DNA of 64,000 nt. Origin: Anaerovibrio sp. JC8. GTDB lineage: Bacteria > Bacillota > Negativicutes > Selenomonadales > Selenomonadaceae. The notes below the pieces were generated by a model. The model searched no databases and was not told where the DNA came from. It saw nothing but the letters and a program-made list of their open reading frames with translations. The stretch is taken from NCBI RefSeq assembly GCF_002100115.1, contig NZ_ANBM01000012.1, positions 1 through 64,000 of the forward strand, read 5' to 3'. Every line of letters begins with the position of its first letter. The stretch's first letter is position 1. Shown here piece by piece: positions 34,737-44,039 of the stretch. The translations under genes were made by a program, and so were the position numbers.

Positions 34737-35738
34737 TTACTTGTTCATTGCCTCTGCAACAGCAACTGCAACAGCAACAGACATACCAACCATTGGGTTG
34801 TTACCAGCACCAATGAGGCCCATCATGTCAACGTGAGCAGGTACGGAAGAAGAACCAGCGAACTGTGCATCGGAATGCATACGGCCGAGAGTATCGGTCA
34901 TACCATAGGAAGCAGGACCTGCAGCCATGTTATCTGGATGCAGGGTACGGCCAGTACCACCACCGGAAGCAACGGAGAAGTACTTCTTACCCTGCTCGGT
35001 GCACTCCTTCTTGTAGGTACCAGCTACTGGATGCTGGAAGCGGGTAGGGTTGGTGGAGTTACCAGTAATGGAGATATCAACCTTCTCCAGATGCATGATA
35101 GCCACACCCTCTGGAACGGAGTCAGCACCGTAGCACTTAACTGCAGCACGAGGACCATCAGAGTACTTAACTTCCTTAACAACGTTAACCTTGCCAGTCT
35201 TGTAGTCATACTGAGTCTGAACATAGGTAAAGCCGTTGATACGGGAGATAATCTGAGCAGCGTCCTTACCGAGACCATTGAGGATTACACGGAGAGGGTT
35301 CTTACGAACCTTGTTAGCAGTCTGAGCGATACCGATAGCACCCTCAGCAGCTGCGAAGGACTCGTGACCAGCCAGGAATGCGAAGCACTCAGCATCCTCA
35401 GTCAGGAGCATAGCAGCCAGGTTACCATGGCCAAGACCTACCTTACGATGGTCAGCAACGGAACCAGGTACGCAGAATGCCTGAATACCCTCGCCAATAG
35501 CTCTTGCAGCGTCAGCAGCAGTCTTTACACCCTTCTTGATAGCAATAGCAGCACCAAGAGTGTAAGCCCACTTAGCGTTCTCGAAGCAGATTGGCTGCAG
35601 GTCGGTAACGATAGCAGCTGGGTCAAAGCCCTTTTCCTTACAAATATCAGCAGCAGCTTCAATAGAAGCAATACCATATTTCTTGCAAACTTCATTAATA
35701 CCGTCAATACGGCGCTCATAGCCTTCAAATAATGCCAT
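34737..35738 (-). CDS. GGGtGRT protein
   Basis: 333 residues. It carries the defining motif SGGGTGRTLHPDNMAAGPAS near residue 265, plus GHESFAAAEGAIGIAQTA and a Gly/Ala/Val-rich C-terminus. Family members are encoded beside a NifU-like scaffold in many anaerobes; the biochemical role is not established. No membrane segment, and few cysteines. The ATG follows AAGGA. It starts 35 bp after the scaffold gene, so the pair is almost certainly co-expressed, downstream of the glycolytic genes. Codon choice resembles that of the neighbouring highly expressed genes. Confidence 0.88.
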   Translation of the reverse strand: MALFEGYERRIDGINEVCKKYGIASIEAAADICKEKGFDPAAIVTDLQPICFENAKWAYTLGAAIAIKKGVKTAADAARAIGEGIQAFCVPGSVADHRKVGLGHGNLAAMLLTEDAECFAFLAGHESFAAAEGAIGIAQTANKVRKNPLRVILNGLGKDAAQIISRINGFTYVQTQYDYKTGKVNVVKEVKYSDGPRAAVKCYGADSVPEGVAIMHLEKVDISITGNSTNPTRFQHPVAGTYKKECTEQGKKYFSVASGGGTGRTLHPDNMAAGPASYGMTDTLGRMHSDAQFAGSSSVPAHVDMMGLIGAGNNPMVGMSVAVAVAVAEAMNK

Positions 35739-35772
35739 TTCTTGTTCAGTCCTTCCTGTTCGTTATCTCAAA

Positions 35773-36468
35773 TTATTCCTTACGAGGATCGATGTAACGG
35801 GCAGCATCTGCGTAACGGCCCTTAGTGGAGGTGTTCTTCTTGATTGCTTCGTTAGCATCAGTACCGTTGGCAATAGCTTCCATAGCCTTGCCAAGGTGAA
35901 CAACTTCATAACCGATTACGCGGTCTTCCTTGTCAACTGCCATCTTGGTAACATAACCTTCAGCTAATTCGAGGTAACGAGCACCCTTCAGCTTGGTGGA
36001 GTACAGAGTACCTACCTGGCTGCGGAGACCCTTACCAAGGTCATCCAGACCTGCGCCTACTGGCAGACCATTGTCGGAGAATGCAGTCTGAGTACGGCCA
36101 TAAACGATCTGCAGGAACAGCTCGCGCATAGCAGTGTTGATAGCGTCGCAAACCAGGTCAGTGTTCAGAGCTTCCAGGATAGTCTTGCCTGGGAGAATCT
36201 CTGCTGCCATAGCTGCGGAATGAGTCATACCGGAGCAACCGATGGTCTCGATGAGAGCCTCTTCGATGATACCATCCTTAACGTTAAGAGTCAGCTTGCA
36301 GCCGCCCTGCTGAGGAGCACACCAGCCGATACCATGAGTCAGACCGCTGATATCCTTAATCTCCTTAGACTGTACCCACTTACCCTCTTCAGGAATTGGA
36401 GCTGGACCATGGTTTACTTCTTTTGCAATGCAAGTCATGTCTTCAACATGCTTATCATAATAAATCAT
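35773..36468 (-). CDS. Iron-sulfur cluster assembly scaffold protein, NifU-like
   Basis: 231 residues. The N-terminal part resembles the IscU/NifU scaffold fold, with conserved cysteines in GIGWCAPQQGGCKL and IGCSGMTHS likely to hold a nascent Fe-S cluster; the C-terminal part (from about residue 140) is specific to the subfamily paired with GGGtGRT proteins. It is not the standard isc/suf scaffold. The ATG follows GAGAGG. Location 105 bp downstream of gpmI suggests either read-through from glycolysis genes or its own promoter. Confidence 0.87.
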   Translation of the reverse strand: MIYYDKHVEDMTCIAKEVNHGPAPIPEEGKWVQSKEIKDISGLTHGIGWCAPQQGGCKLTLNVKDGIIEEALIETIGCSGMTHSAAMAAEILPGKTILEALNTDLVCDAINTAMRELFLQIVYGRTQTAFSDNGLPVGAGLDDLGKGLRSQVGTLYSTKLKGARYLELAEGYVTKMAVDKEDRVIGYEVVHLGKAMEAIANGTDANEAIKKNTSTKGRYADAARYIDPRKE

Positions 36469-36573
36469 TTCGTATTCCTCTCTTCACTATAATATAATAC
36501 TCAGTGCCAGGCGACCCTAAAGCCAGGTCCGGGCCGCCATGCACCTTCAAACACATTCACGGATTAAGTTCAA

Positions 36574-38106
36574 TTACTTGAGCTTAACCATTGGAGTACC
36601 AGTCATCTCTGCCGGAATCTCCATGCCTGCCAAGGTCAGCAGGGTTGGAGCAATGTCGCAGAGGGCACCATCGCTGGCAATCCAACCTACACGGTCAGAT
36701 ACAACGATGAATGGTACAGGGTTGGTTGTATGAGCAGTAAATGGAGCCCCGGTCTCAGGATCAACCATCTGGTCTGCATTGCCGTGGTCAGCAGTAATAC
36801 ATACATCGCCACCAACCTCACGGATAGCATCAACGAAGCGACCAACACAGGTGTCAACTGTCTCAACAGCCTTGACAGCTGCCTCGATAACACCGGTATG
36901 ACCAACCATGTCGCCGTTGGCATAGTTCAGAATAATGAAATCGTACTTGCCGGACTTGATAGCCTCAACAACCTTATCAGTAACCTCAATCGCACTCATT
37001 TCAGGCTGCAGATCGTAGGTAGCAACCTTTGGAGAAGGAACCAGGATACGGTCCTCACCCTTATAAGGCTCCTCAACGCCACCGTTGAAGAAGAAGGTTA
37101 CATGAGCATATTTTTCGGTCTCTGCAATACGCAGCTGGGTCATGCCGTTCTTGGCAATAACCTCACCAAGGGTGTTGGTGATGGACTCAGGTGGATATGC
37201 AACCTTTACATTAAGACCTTCCTCGTACTGAGTCATAGTAGCGAAGGAAAGCTTCAGAGCCTTGCGATCAAAACCACTAAACTCAACATCAGTAAATGCA
37301 TGAGTCAGCTCACGGGCACGGTCAGGACGGAAGTTGAAGAATACAACGCCGTCGCCATCCTTCATACCCTGGTAGCCGCCTACAACAGCAGGAACTACGA
37401 ACTCATCAGTTACCTCATTTGCGTAAGATGCCTTAACTGCGCCCACTGCATCATCTGCAGCCACGCCCTTGCCCAATGCAATGGCCTCATAAGCCTTCTG
37501 TACACGATCCCAGCGGTTATCGCGGTCCATTGCATAATAACGGCCGGACAGGGAAGCAATCTTACCACAACCGATTTCAGCAATCTTAGACTCCAGCTCT
37601 GCAACATACTCAGCAGCAGAAGAAGGATCAACATCACGGCCATCCAGGAATGCATGAACATATACATCCTTGAAGCCCTGATCCTTGGCGAACTGCAACA
37701 GACCATAGAGATGCTCACTGTGGCTGTGTACGCCGCCCGGGGAAACGAGACCCATGAGATGCAGTGCGCCGCCATTTGCCTTGGCATCGGAAGCTACACT
37801 TACAAGAGCCTCATTCTTGAAGAAATCACCATCTTTGATAGCCTTGGAGATACGGGTCAGTGCCTGGTAAATAATACGGCCGGCACCGATGTTGGTATGA
37901 CCAACCTCAGAATTACCCATCTGGCCATCAGGAAGACCAACGAATTCGCCGGAAGCCTGAATGTGAGTAGTTGGGAAATTCTGTCTAAGACCATCAATAA
38001 CAGGAGTCTTAGCTATCTGGATAGCATTGTTTGGGTCATTAGTTTTGCCATTGCCATAGCCATCCATGATAATTAATGCAACAGGTGCATTTTTTAATTT
38101 TGCCAT
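36574..38106 (-). CDS. gpmI: Phosphoglycerate mutase, 2,3-bisphosphoglycerate-independent
   Basis: 510 residues, Mn-dependent iPGM that interconverts 3- and 2-phosphoglycerate. Alkaline-phosphatase-fold motifs are complete: IIMDGYGNG, the catalytic Ser loop QMGNSEVGHTNIGAGR, HSHSEHLYGLL, FLDGRDVDPSS, NYANGDMVGHTG and TADHGNADQM. The ATG follows GAGGTTGA. It is last of the contiguous glycolytic enzymes, 17 bp after tpiA. No enolase gene follows in the window. Confidence 0.96.
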   Translation of the reverse strand: MAKLKNAPVALIIMDGYGNGKTNDPNNAIQIAKTPVIDGLRQNFPTTHIQASGEFVGLPDGQMGNSEVGHTNIGAGRIIYQALTRISKAIKDGDFFKNEALVSVASDAKANGGALHLMGLVSPGGVHSHSEHLYGLLQFAKDQGFKDVYVHAFLDGRDVDPSSAAEYVAELESKIAEIGCGKIASLSGRYYAMDRDNRWDRVQKAYEAIALGKGVAADDAVGAVKASYANEVTDEFVVPAVVGGYQGMKDGDGVVFFNFRPDRARELTHAFTDVEFSGFDRKALKLSFATMTQYEEGLNVKVAYPPESITNTLGEVIAKNGMTQLRIAETEKYAHVTFFFNGGVEEPYKGEDRILVPSPKVATYDLQPEMSAIEVTDKVVEAIKSGKYDFIILNYANGDMVGHTGVIEAAVKAVETVDTCVGRFVDAIREVGGDVCITADHGNADQMVDPETGAPFTAHTTNPVPFIVVSDRVGWIASDGALCDIAPTLLTLAGMEIPAEMTGTPMVKLK

Positions 38107-38123
38107 TATTTTATCAACCTCAA

Positions 38124-38876
38124 TTAGAACTTTACAATAGCGGAGAAGTCAGCAGCCTTCAGGGATGCGCCACCAACTAAAGCACCATCAACGTTAGGCT
38201 GAGCCATGAGATCCTTAATAGTAGCAGGCTTTACAGAACCGCCATACTGGATGCGGATAGCATCAGCAGCGCTCTGACCAAATACCTCAGCTACAGCCTC
38301 ACGGATAGCCTTGCAAACTTCCTCAGCCTGCTCGAAGGTAGCAGTCTTGCCGGTGCCGATAGCCCAGATTGGCTCATAAGCAATAACCAGCTTAGCAACC
38401 TCGTCAGCAGAGAAACCATCAAGAGCAGCCTTGATCTGCTTTACAACGTGAGCGATATAAGTACCAGCCTCACGGATCTCAAGGGACTCACCGCAGCAGA
38501 TGATAGGAGTGATACCAGCAGCGAAAGCAGCACGAGCGCGCTTGTTTACGCCCTCATCAGTCTCACCGAAGTAGTCACGACGCTCGGAATGGCCGAGAAC
38601 AACGTACTCTACGCCGATTTCCTTCAGCATGCCAGTGGAGATTTCACCAGTGAAAGCACCTTTTGGCTCCCAGTGAACATTCTGTGCACCAACATGAATC
38701 TTGGTACCCTTGCAGGCATCAGCTACAGCAGCCAAAGCAGTTGCAGTTGGGCAAGCTACTACGTCAACAGCCTCAACGTCAGCTACCAATGGAGCCAACT
38801 CCTTAACGAGCTGAACGCCCTCAGCGATAGTATTGTTCATCTTCCAGTTACCAGCAATAATAGGTCTACGTGCCAT
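38124..38876 (-). CDS. tpiA: Triosephosphate isomerase
   Basis: 250 residues. Active-site residues are all visible: GNWKMN (Asn, Lys), GHSERR (His) and the [14 protein letters not shown] loop (Glu), plus the phosphate-binding YGGSVKP and GALVGGASL. The ATG follows GAGGAGGATATT. It lies between pgk and gpmI in the usual order and interconverts glyceraldehyde-3-phosphate and dihydroxyacetone phosphate. Confidence 0.97.
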   Translation of the reverse strand: MARRPIIAGNWKMNNTIAEGVQLVKELAPLVADVEAVDVVACPTATALAAVADACKGTKIHVGAQNVHWEPKGAFTGEISTGMLKEIGVEYVVLGHSERRDYFGETDEGVNKRARAAFAAGITPIICCGESLEIREAGTYIAHVVKQIKAALDGFSADEVAKLVIAYEPIWAIGTGKTATFEQAEEVCKAIREAVAEVFGQSAADAIRIQYGGSVKPATIKDLMAQPNVDGALVGGASLKAADFSAIVKF

Positions 38877-38962
38877 GATAAAAATATCCTCCTCAAATAA
38901 TACAAATAATATATTTTTTAACTGTATTTAACGGTCAATATGCATAGGATTTTCGCCGCATA

Positions 38963-40162
38963 TTATGCATCTGCGATTGCAGCGATACCTGGCAGTTCCT
39001 TACCCTCCAGGAACTCAAGAGTTGCACCGCCACCGGTGGAAATGTGGGAAATCTTGTCGGAAAGGCCAGTCTTCTTCAGAGCAGCAATGGAGTCACCGCC
39101 ACCAACGATGGAGGTTGCACCATTCTCAGTAGCCTTTGCAACAGCCTCAGCAACAGCCAGGGTACCCTTTGCAAATGCATCAAACTCGAATACACCCATT
39201 GGACCATTCCAGATAACAGTCTTTGCACCCTCAAGAGCCTTTACATAGAGGTCGCAGGTCTTAGGACCGGAATCGAGAGCTTCCCAACCCTCTGGAACCT
39301 TGTCAACATCTACAATCTGAGTGTTGGCAGTAGCAGAGAAATCATCAGCAATGGTGAGGTCAGCAGGGAGAACAACCTTTACGCCCTTCTCCTTGGCCTT
39401 TTTAAGCTGACCGAGAGCCTCCTCGAACTTGTCCTTCTCGCAGATGGAGTTGCCGATTGGCAGACCCTGTGCAGCATCGAAGGTATGGGCCATACCGCCA
39501 CCGATGATGATGGTATCTACCTTGTCGATCATGTTGGAGATAACACCGATCTTATCGGAAACCTTTGCACCGCCGATGATAGCAACGAATGGACGCTTTG
39601 GAGCCTCCAAGGTCTGGCCAATGAACTTAATCTCTTTCTCCATAAGGAAGCCTGCAACGGACTCCAGATACTGAGCCACACCTACATTAGCAGCATGAGC
39701 ACGGTGGGAAACACCGAAAGCATCATTTACAGCAATGTCAGCAAGGGATGCCAGCTGCTTTGCAAATGCAGGGTCATTCTTCTTCTCTTCCTTGTGATAA
39801 CGGAGGTTCTCTAAGAGGAGAATCTCGCCTGGCTTCAAGTCAGCTGCAGCCTTCTCAGCCTCAGGACCAACGCAGTCAGGAGCCCACTTAACATCTACGC
39901 CCATAACCTCAGATACGCGCTTAACGATGTGCTTGGTGGAGAACTTGTCCTCACGAGCCTCAGTAGGACGACCAATGTGGCAAGCAAGAATAACTGCTGC
40001 ACCCTGATCAAGCATGTACTTAACAGTTTCCTTGGTAGCCTGAATACGAGTATCATTGGTGATATTCATATTCTCATCAAATGGCACGTTATAATCTACG
40101 CGGCAAAATACCTTCTTACCCTTAAGATCTACATCTTTAATGGTTTTCTTGTTCATACCCAT
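38963..40162 (-). CDS. pgk: Phosphoglycerate kinase
   Basis: About 399 residues. VFCRVDYNVPFDEN and HIGRPT form the N-domain substrate site; AIIGGAKVSDKIGV and the C-terminal IVGGGDSIAALK bind nucleotide. The ATG at 40162 (MGMNKKT) is 11 nt after GGAGGG; longer in-frame starts upstream would put the ribosome binding site inside the gene. A strong hairpin between gap and pgk probably tunes their ratio. Confidence 0.96.
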   Translation of the reverse strand: MGMNKKTIKDVDLKGKKVFCRVDYNVPFDENMNITNDTRIQATKETVKYMLDQGAAVILACHIGRPTEAREDKFSTKHIVKRVSEVMGVDVKWAPDCVGPEAEKAAADLKPGEILLLENLRYHKEEKKNDPAFAKQLASLADIAVNDAFGVSHRAHAANVGVAQYLESVAGFLMEKEIKFIGQTLEAPKRPFVAIIGGAKVSDKIGVISNMIDKVDTIIIGGGMAHTFDAAQGLPIGNSICEKDKFEEALGQLKKAKEKGVKVVLPADLTIADDFSATANTQIVDVDKVPEGWEALDSGPKTCDLYVKALEGAKTVIWNGPMGVFEFDAFAKGTLAVAEAVAKATENGATSIVGGGDSIAALKKTGLSDKISHISTGGGATLEFLEGKELPGIAAIADA

Positions 40163-40182
40163 GTTAATAAAACCCTCCGTCA

Positions 40183-40218
40183 ATAAAATAGGTCCGGCCC
40201 AAACAAAAGGCCGGACCT
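40183..40218 (-). terminator. Attenuator-like hairpin between gap and pgk
   Basis: AGGTCCGGCC pairs perfectly with GGCCGGACCT (arms 40209-40218 and 40190-40199), followed on the minus strand by ATTTTATTG. It is likely a partial terminator or mRNA processing/stability element giving more gap than pgk mRNA. Confidence 0.65.
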
Positions 40219-40258
40219 CAATGGATCTTTTAAACTATTGTTTTGTGATGACGAGCTA

Positions 40259-41272
40259 TTAGCCTAACTCAGCGAAGTACTTAATGGTACGAACCATCTG
40301 GCTGGTGTAGGAGTTCTCGTTATCATACCAGGAAACAACCTGAACCTGAGTCAGGCCATCACCTACAGGGCTAACCATGGTCTGGGTAGCATCGAAGAGG
40401 GAACCGTAACGCATGCCAACGATATCGCTGGATACGATCTCATCCTCATTGTAACCGAAGGACTCAGTAGCCTGTGCCTTCATAGCAGCGTTAACCTGAT
40501 CTACAGTTACGTTACCCTTAACTACAGCGTAGAGGAGAGTAGTGGAACCGGTAGGGGTAGGAACGCGCTGTGCAGCACCGATGAGCTTGCCGTCCAGCTC
40601 AGGAATAACGAGGCCGATAGCCTTTGCAGCACCAGTGGAGTTAGGAACGATGTTAACAGCTGCAGCACGGGAACGACGGAGGTCACCCTTACGCTGTGGG
40701 CCATCAAGAGTCATCTGGTCACCAGTGTAAGCATGGATAGTAGCCATGATACCGGACTGGATTGGAGCCAGATCGTTCAGAGCCTTAGCCATAGGAGCTA
40801 AGCAGTTAGTGGTGCAGGAAGCTGCGGAAATAACCTTGTCTTCCTTGGTGAGTACCTTGTGGTTAACATTGTAAACAACAGTAGGGAGGTCCTTACCTGC
40901 TGGAGCAGAAATAACAACCTTCTTAGCACCTGCCTTAAGATGAGCAGAAGCCTTCTCCTTGGAAGTGTAGAAACCGGTGCACTCGAGTACAACGTCTACA
41001 TCATGCTGAGCCCAAGGAATCTCTGCAGCGTTAGCGCATGCATAGATCTTGATCTCTTTGCCGTTAACAGTGATGGAATCCTCGCCAGCAGTTACCTTGT
41101 CTGCGTACTTGTAACGACCCTGGGAAGAATCGTACTTCAGAAGATGAGCCAGCATCTTAGGGCTGGTCAAGTCGTTGATTGCAACAACCTCATAACCCTC
41201 TGCGTCGAACATCTGACGGAAAGCCAGACGACCAATACGGCCAAAACCATTAATAGCTACTTTTACTGCCAT
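40259..41272 (-). CDS. gap: Glyceraldehyde-3-phosphate dehydrogenase
   Basis: 337 residues. NAD-binding [13 protein letters not shown] at the N-terminus, catalytic Cys in [19 protein letters not shown], the anion site [19 protein letters not shown] and the C-terminal [13 protein letters not shown]. Codon use is strongly biased, as expected for a highly expressed enzyme. The ATG follows GGGGG. First gene of the gap-pgk-tpiA-gpmI series. No CggR-type regulator is adjacent. Confidence 0.97.
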   Translation of the reverse strand: MAVKVAINGFGRIGRLAFRQMFDAEGYEVVAINDLTSPKMLAHLLKYDSSQGRYKYADKVTAGEDSITVNGKEIKIYACANAAEIPWAQHDVDVVLECTGFYTSKEKASAHLKAGAKKVVISAPAGKDLPTVVYNVNHKVLTKEDKVISAASCTTNCLAPMAKALNDLAPIQSGIMATIHAYTGDQMTLDGPQRKGDLRRSRAAAVNIVPNSTGAAKAIGLVIPELDGKLIGAAQRVPTPTGSTTLLYAVVKGNVTVDQVNAAMKAQATESFGYNEDEIVSSDIVGMRYGSLFDATQTMVSPVGDGLTQVQVVSWYDNENSYTSQMVRTIKYFAELG

Positions 41273-41401
41273 TTGTAAAATACCCCCTAAAAATATATAG
41301 ATAAATAATTTGAGAACACGTCAGAAAAAGACATCCATCACCCAAATGGGAGACAGATGACAAACCATATCTTTAGTGTCCTTTATCTTTCAAGTAAGAT
41401 A

Positions 41402-41431
41402 ATATTACACCAATTAAAGACACGTTGTCAA
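41402..41431 (-). promoter_or_regulatory. Promoter of the glycolytic operon
   Basis: On the minus strand TTGACA (41431-41426), 18-nt spacer, TAATAT (41407-41402). The leader of about 120 nt includes a potential hairpin around 41329-41361. Confidence 0.7.
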
Positions 41432-41514
41432 CGCAAATTCATAAGCTTCAATAACTATAGCATAAATAATATGTATCATACTAAAGTAAGCTTAAAATCA
41501 CTAAAAAGTAATAC

Positions 41515-42927
41515 TCAGCAATTTACAGAAGCAGGATTATAATCCTTTTTTTCTATCTTCTCCATGGATAGGATAGCCTGTACTGCAATGGCACATTCCA
41601 GGCGCTTCTTCTGAATCTCACAGCCCACCTCATAAGGCTTGCGGATATCATCATGGAACAAATCAGCATTGGCATGACAGCCGCCGGAGCAGAAATACTT
41701 GGCCCAGCAGCCCTTGCAGAGCTCCTTGTTCATCACGTGGGACTCACGGAAATACTGGGTTATTTCCTCTGCCCCCTCATGGAGGTCATCAAAGACATTA
41801 CCCAGGTTGTACTTGTTGCGGCCCACAAACTGGTGGCAAGGATACAAGTCACCATTGGCAGCCACTGCATAATACTCATGGCCGGCACCGCAGCCCGCCA
41901 GACGCTTGGCCACGCACGGACCATTGGACAGATCCATATTAAAGTGGAAGAAGAAGAAGCCCTTGCCTTCACGATGACGCTTCAGATAGAAGTCAGTCAA
42001 ACGATCATACTCGGCGAATATCTCCGGCAGCAGCTCCTCGGTCAGTCCATAAGGAGAATCCTTCAATACTACCGGCTCCATGGAAAGAATGTCAAAGCCT
42101 GCATCTGCCATGGCCTCCACATCCTTGGTGAAATCAAGGTTCTCTGCAGTGTAAGTACCACGCATGTAATAGTTGTCGCCATTACGGGAGTCCACGCACT
42201 TCTTGAAGTTCTTCATAACCTTGTCGTAGGTTGGCTGGCCACCGCAGTCAGGACGCATGTTGTCATGGGTTTCCTTGCGGCCGTCAGTGGAGAGAACCAG
42301 GCTGATGTTGTTGTCGTTCAGCCATTTGATGGTATCATCGTTAAGGGCCAGGCCATTGGTGGTCAGGGTCAGCTTGAAAATCTTGCCGGTTTCCTTTTCC
42401 CGCTTTCTTACATACTCAGTTACATCCTTCACCAGCGGCATATTGATAAGCGGCTCACCGCCAAAGAAGTCGATTTCGCAATGCTTTCTGAGGCCGCTGT
42501 GATTAATGATATAATCCACCGCAGCCCGGCCCACTTCCTTGCTCATAAGCTGACGCTCACCGCCGTACTCGCCGGTATCACCAAAGCAGTACTTGCAACG
42601 CATATTGCAGTCATGGGCTGTCATAAGGCACAGGGATTTCACCAGGCCCTTGGCCTTGAAGGTAGGCGGAACATCAATATCAGGGGCAAAGAGCTGGTTC
42701 TTGTCCATAAGGATGTGCAGCTCCTCCAGTGCCTCCTTTAAATCGGTCTCGGAATAGGCCTCCTTCAGCTTGTCCAAAACCTCGTTGTCATTTTCTCCAT
42801 TAAAATAATCCATGACATCATAAATCATTTTATCGATTACATGGACCGCACCACTATTTACATCCAGCAGGATATACATGCCATTCTGGACAAATTTATG
42901 GATTTTTGTACTCATTTCATTATTCAT
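41515..42927 (-). CDS. scfB: SCIFF peptide maturase, radical SAM/SPASM protein
   Basis: 470 residues. The radical SAM cluster motif is CNMRCKYCFG near residue 110; the SPASM domain near the C-terminus has CKGCWAKYFCSGGC and the terminal VGCEIQKKRLEC cysteines for two auxiliary Fe-S clusters. The N-terminal about 90 residues form a RiPP recognition-like region that should bind the SCIFF leader. Known relatives install thioether cross-links in the six-cysteine SCIFF peptide. It lies about 70 bp downstream of the peptide gene, separated by a hairpin. The AGGAG before the ATG is unusually distant (about 14 nt). Confidence 0.93.
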   Translation of the reverse strand: MNNEMSTKIHKFVQNGMYILLDVNSGAVHVIDKMIYDVMDYFNGENDNEVLDKLKEAYSETDLKEALEELHILMDKNQLFAPDIDVPPTFKAKGLVKSLCLMTAHDCNMRCKYCFGDTGEYGGERQLMSKEVGRAAVDYIINHSGLRKHCEIDFFGGEPLINMPLVKDVTEYVRKREKETGKIFKLTLTTNGLALNDDTIKWLNDNNISLVLSTDGRKETHDNMRPDCGGQPTYDKVMKNFKKCVDSRNGDNYYMRGTYTAENLDFTKDVEAMADAGFDILSMEPVVLKDSPYGLTEELLPEIFAEYDRLTDFYLKRHREGKGFFFFHFNMDLSNGPCVAKRLAGCGAGHEYYAVAANGDLYPCHQFVGRNKYNLGNVFDDLHEGAEEITQYFRESHVMNKELCKGCWAKYFCSGGCHANADLFHDDIRKPYEVGCEIQKKRLECAIAVQAILSMEKIEKKDYNPASVNC

Positions 42928-42956
42928 AATAAATTAGTAGTCTCCTAAAAACACAA

Positions 42957-42982
42957 GAAAAAAGCTCCCTCCTGGGGAGCCC
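42957..42982 (-). terminator. Partial terminator between SCIFF peptide and maturase genes
   Basis: On the minus strand GCTCCC-CAGGA-GGGAGC (arms 42980-42975 and 42969-42964) followed by TTTTTTTC. Its position suggests that most transcripts end after the peptide, giving excess peptide over enzyme. Confidence 0.7.
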
Positions 42983-42995
42983 TTTTCCTTTAAAA

Positions 42996-43139
42996 TTATT
43001 TCTTGCTTTCACAAACCTGATTGCCGACAGTGCAAGAAGTCTTGCATGCGGACTGGCAGGATGCCTGGCACTCGCCGCAGCCGCCAGAAGTCTTGGTAGC
43101 CTGCAAAGTAGGCTCATTTACAGTCTGAATGTGCTTCAT
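42996..43139 (-). CDS. scfA: SCIFF peptide precursor, six cysteines (47 aa)
   Basis: A 47-residue ribosomal peptide starting MKHIQTVNEPTLQATKTSGG; the rest of the chain holds six cysteines (GGCGECQASC, SACKTSC, VGNQVC). This fits the SCIFF family (six cysteines in forty-five residues), a precursor that its radical SAM partner cross-links. The ATG is 9 nt after GGAGG and has a good promoter. It is easily missed by gene callers because of its length. The biological role of the mature product is unknown. Confidence 0.93.
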   Translation of the reverse strand: MKHIQTVNEPTLQATKTSGGCGECQASCQSACKTSCTVGNQVCESKK

Positions 43140-43177
43140 ATTAGGTAACCTCCTCACCTTAAACAAAGTCCTAAGCT

Positions 43178-43206
43178 ATTTTACCCTTTTTTGCCTGTAT
43201 ATGCAA
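43178..43206 (-). promoter_or_regulatory. Promoter of scfA
   Basis: On the minus strand TTGCAT (43206-43201), 17-nt spacer, TAAAAT (43183-43178), about 40 bp before the peptide start codon. Confidence 0.65.
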
Positions 43207-43235
43207 GGTCTGGGTCCAAGTTGGCCCCGCACCCT

Positions 43236-44039
43236 CTAGGATTTATGCTGATATATGCCCAGCTGTGTAAAGATACGCCCCTTGATGAGACGCCATTTAA
43301 ATTCCGTCAGACCAAACATTGGATGGGGAATGTTTATGCGCTGCAATAAATAAGGATTGGTTTCAAAGGTATTGAGGCCCGGGTCGCCGGTTACCGCCGC
43401 CAGATATTCCTCTTCCTTTAATATTTCCAATAAATCCTTGGTATATTTGCCATTGGGATAGGAAAGGGTATAGATGGTATTCACGCCGTTCCATTCCATC
43501 AACAGCTTGGACAGCTTTACTTCATCCCGGGCCGTATTGAGATCCATTTCCGTCAGTGGCAGATGGTTGGCCGTATGGCTGCCGATTTCCACCCCACGGT
43601 GCTGAATATCCTTCAGCTGATCCCATGACATATAATTTTCCTTACCGATGTCGTTGCCTACCATAAATATAGTAGCCTTCAGACCACGACGCTCCAAAAT
43701 AGGCAGCAGCTCCGTATAGTTGCTTTCGTAGCCATCATCAAAGGTGAGAATAACCGGCTTTTCAGGAAGCTCCTGCAGGCCCTTCTTGGCCCTTAAATAA
43801 TCCCGGATGGAAATGGTGGTATAGCCCTCCTGCTGAAGATAGTCCAGCTGGGCCTCAAAATCAGCCGGTGGCACATTGTACTCATATGCCTTATCCGGGT
43901 TCTGCTCCTGCACCATGTGATATTCCAAAATGGGAAATCCCTCCGGTGCCGGCTGGGACAGGAGATACTGAACCCCCGCAAATATTGCCAACGCGGCTAT
44001 AACAATAATCGACAATGCTATCTTAATAAACTTCTTCAA
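43236..44039 (-). CDS. Membrane-anchored polysaccharide deacetylase
   Basis: 267 residues. An N-terminal TM anchor (IALSIIVIAALAIFAGVQYLL) precedes a NodB-type domain: YHMV near residue 41, the TFDDGYESN motif (catalytic and metal Asp) and GSHTANHLPL (metal His). It probably deacetylates a cell-wall or surface polysaccharide outside the membrane. The start overlaps the whiA stop by 4 bp, so translation is coupled. It is the last gene of the rapZ-glmR-whiA run. Confidence 0.88.
   Translation of the reverse strand: MKKFIKIALSIIVIAALAIFAGVQYLLSQPAPEGFPILEYHMVQEQNPDKAYEYNVPPADFEAQLDYLQQEGYTTISIRDYLRAKKGLQELPEKPVILTFDDGYESNYTELLPILERRGLKATIFMVGNDIGKENYMSWDQLKDIQHRGVEIGSHTANHLPLTEMDLNTARDEVKLSKLLMEWNGVNTIYTLSYPNGKYTKDLLEILKEEEYLAAVTGDPGLNTFETNPYLLQRINIPHPMFGLTEFKWRLIKGRIFTQLGIYQHKS

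Noticed and set aside
34833-38076. Long plus-strand frames opposite the Fe-S and glycolytic genes
   Set aside because: They mirror highly expressed, biased genes on the minus strand and have no start signals or domains.
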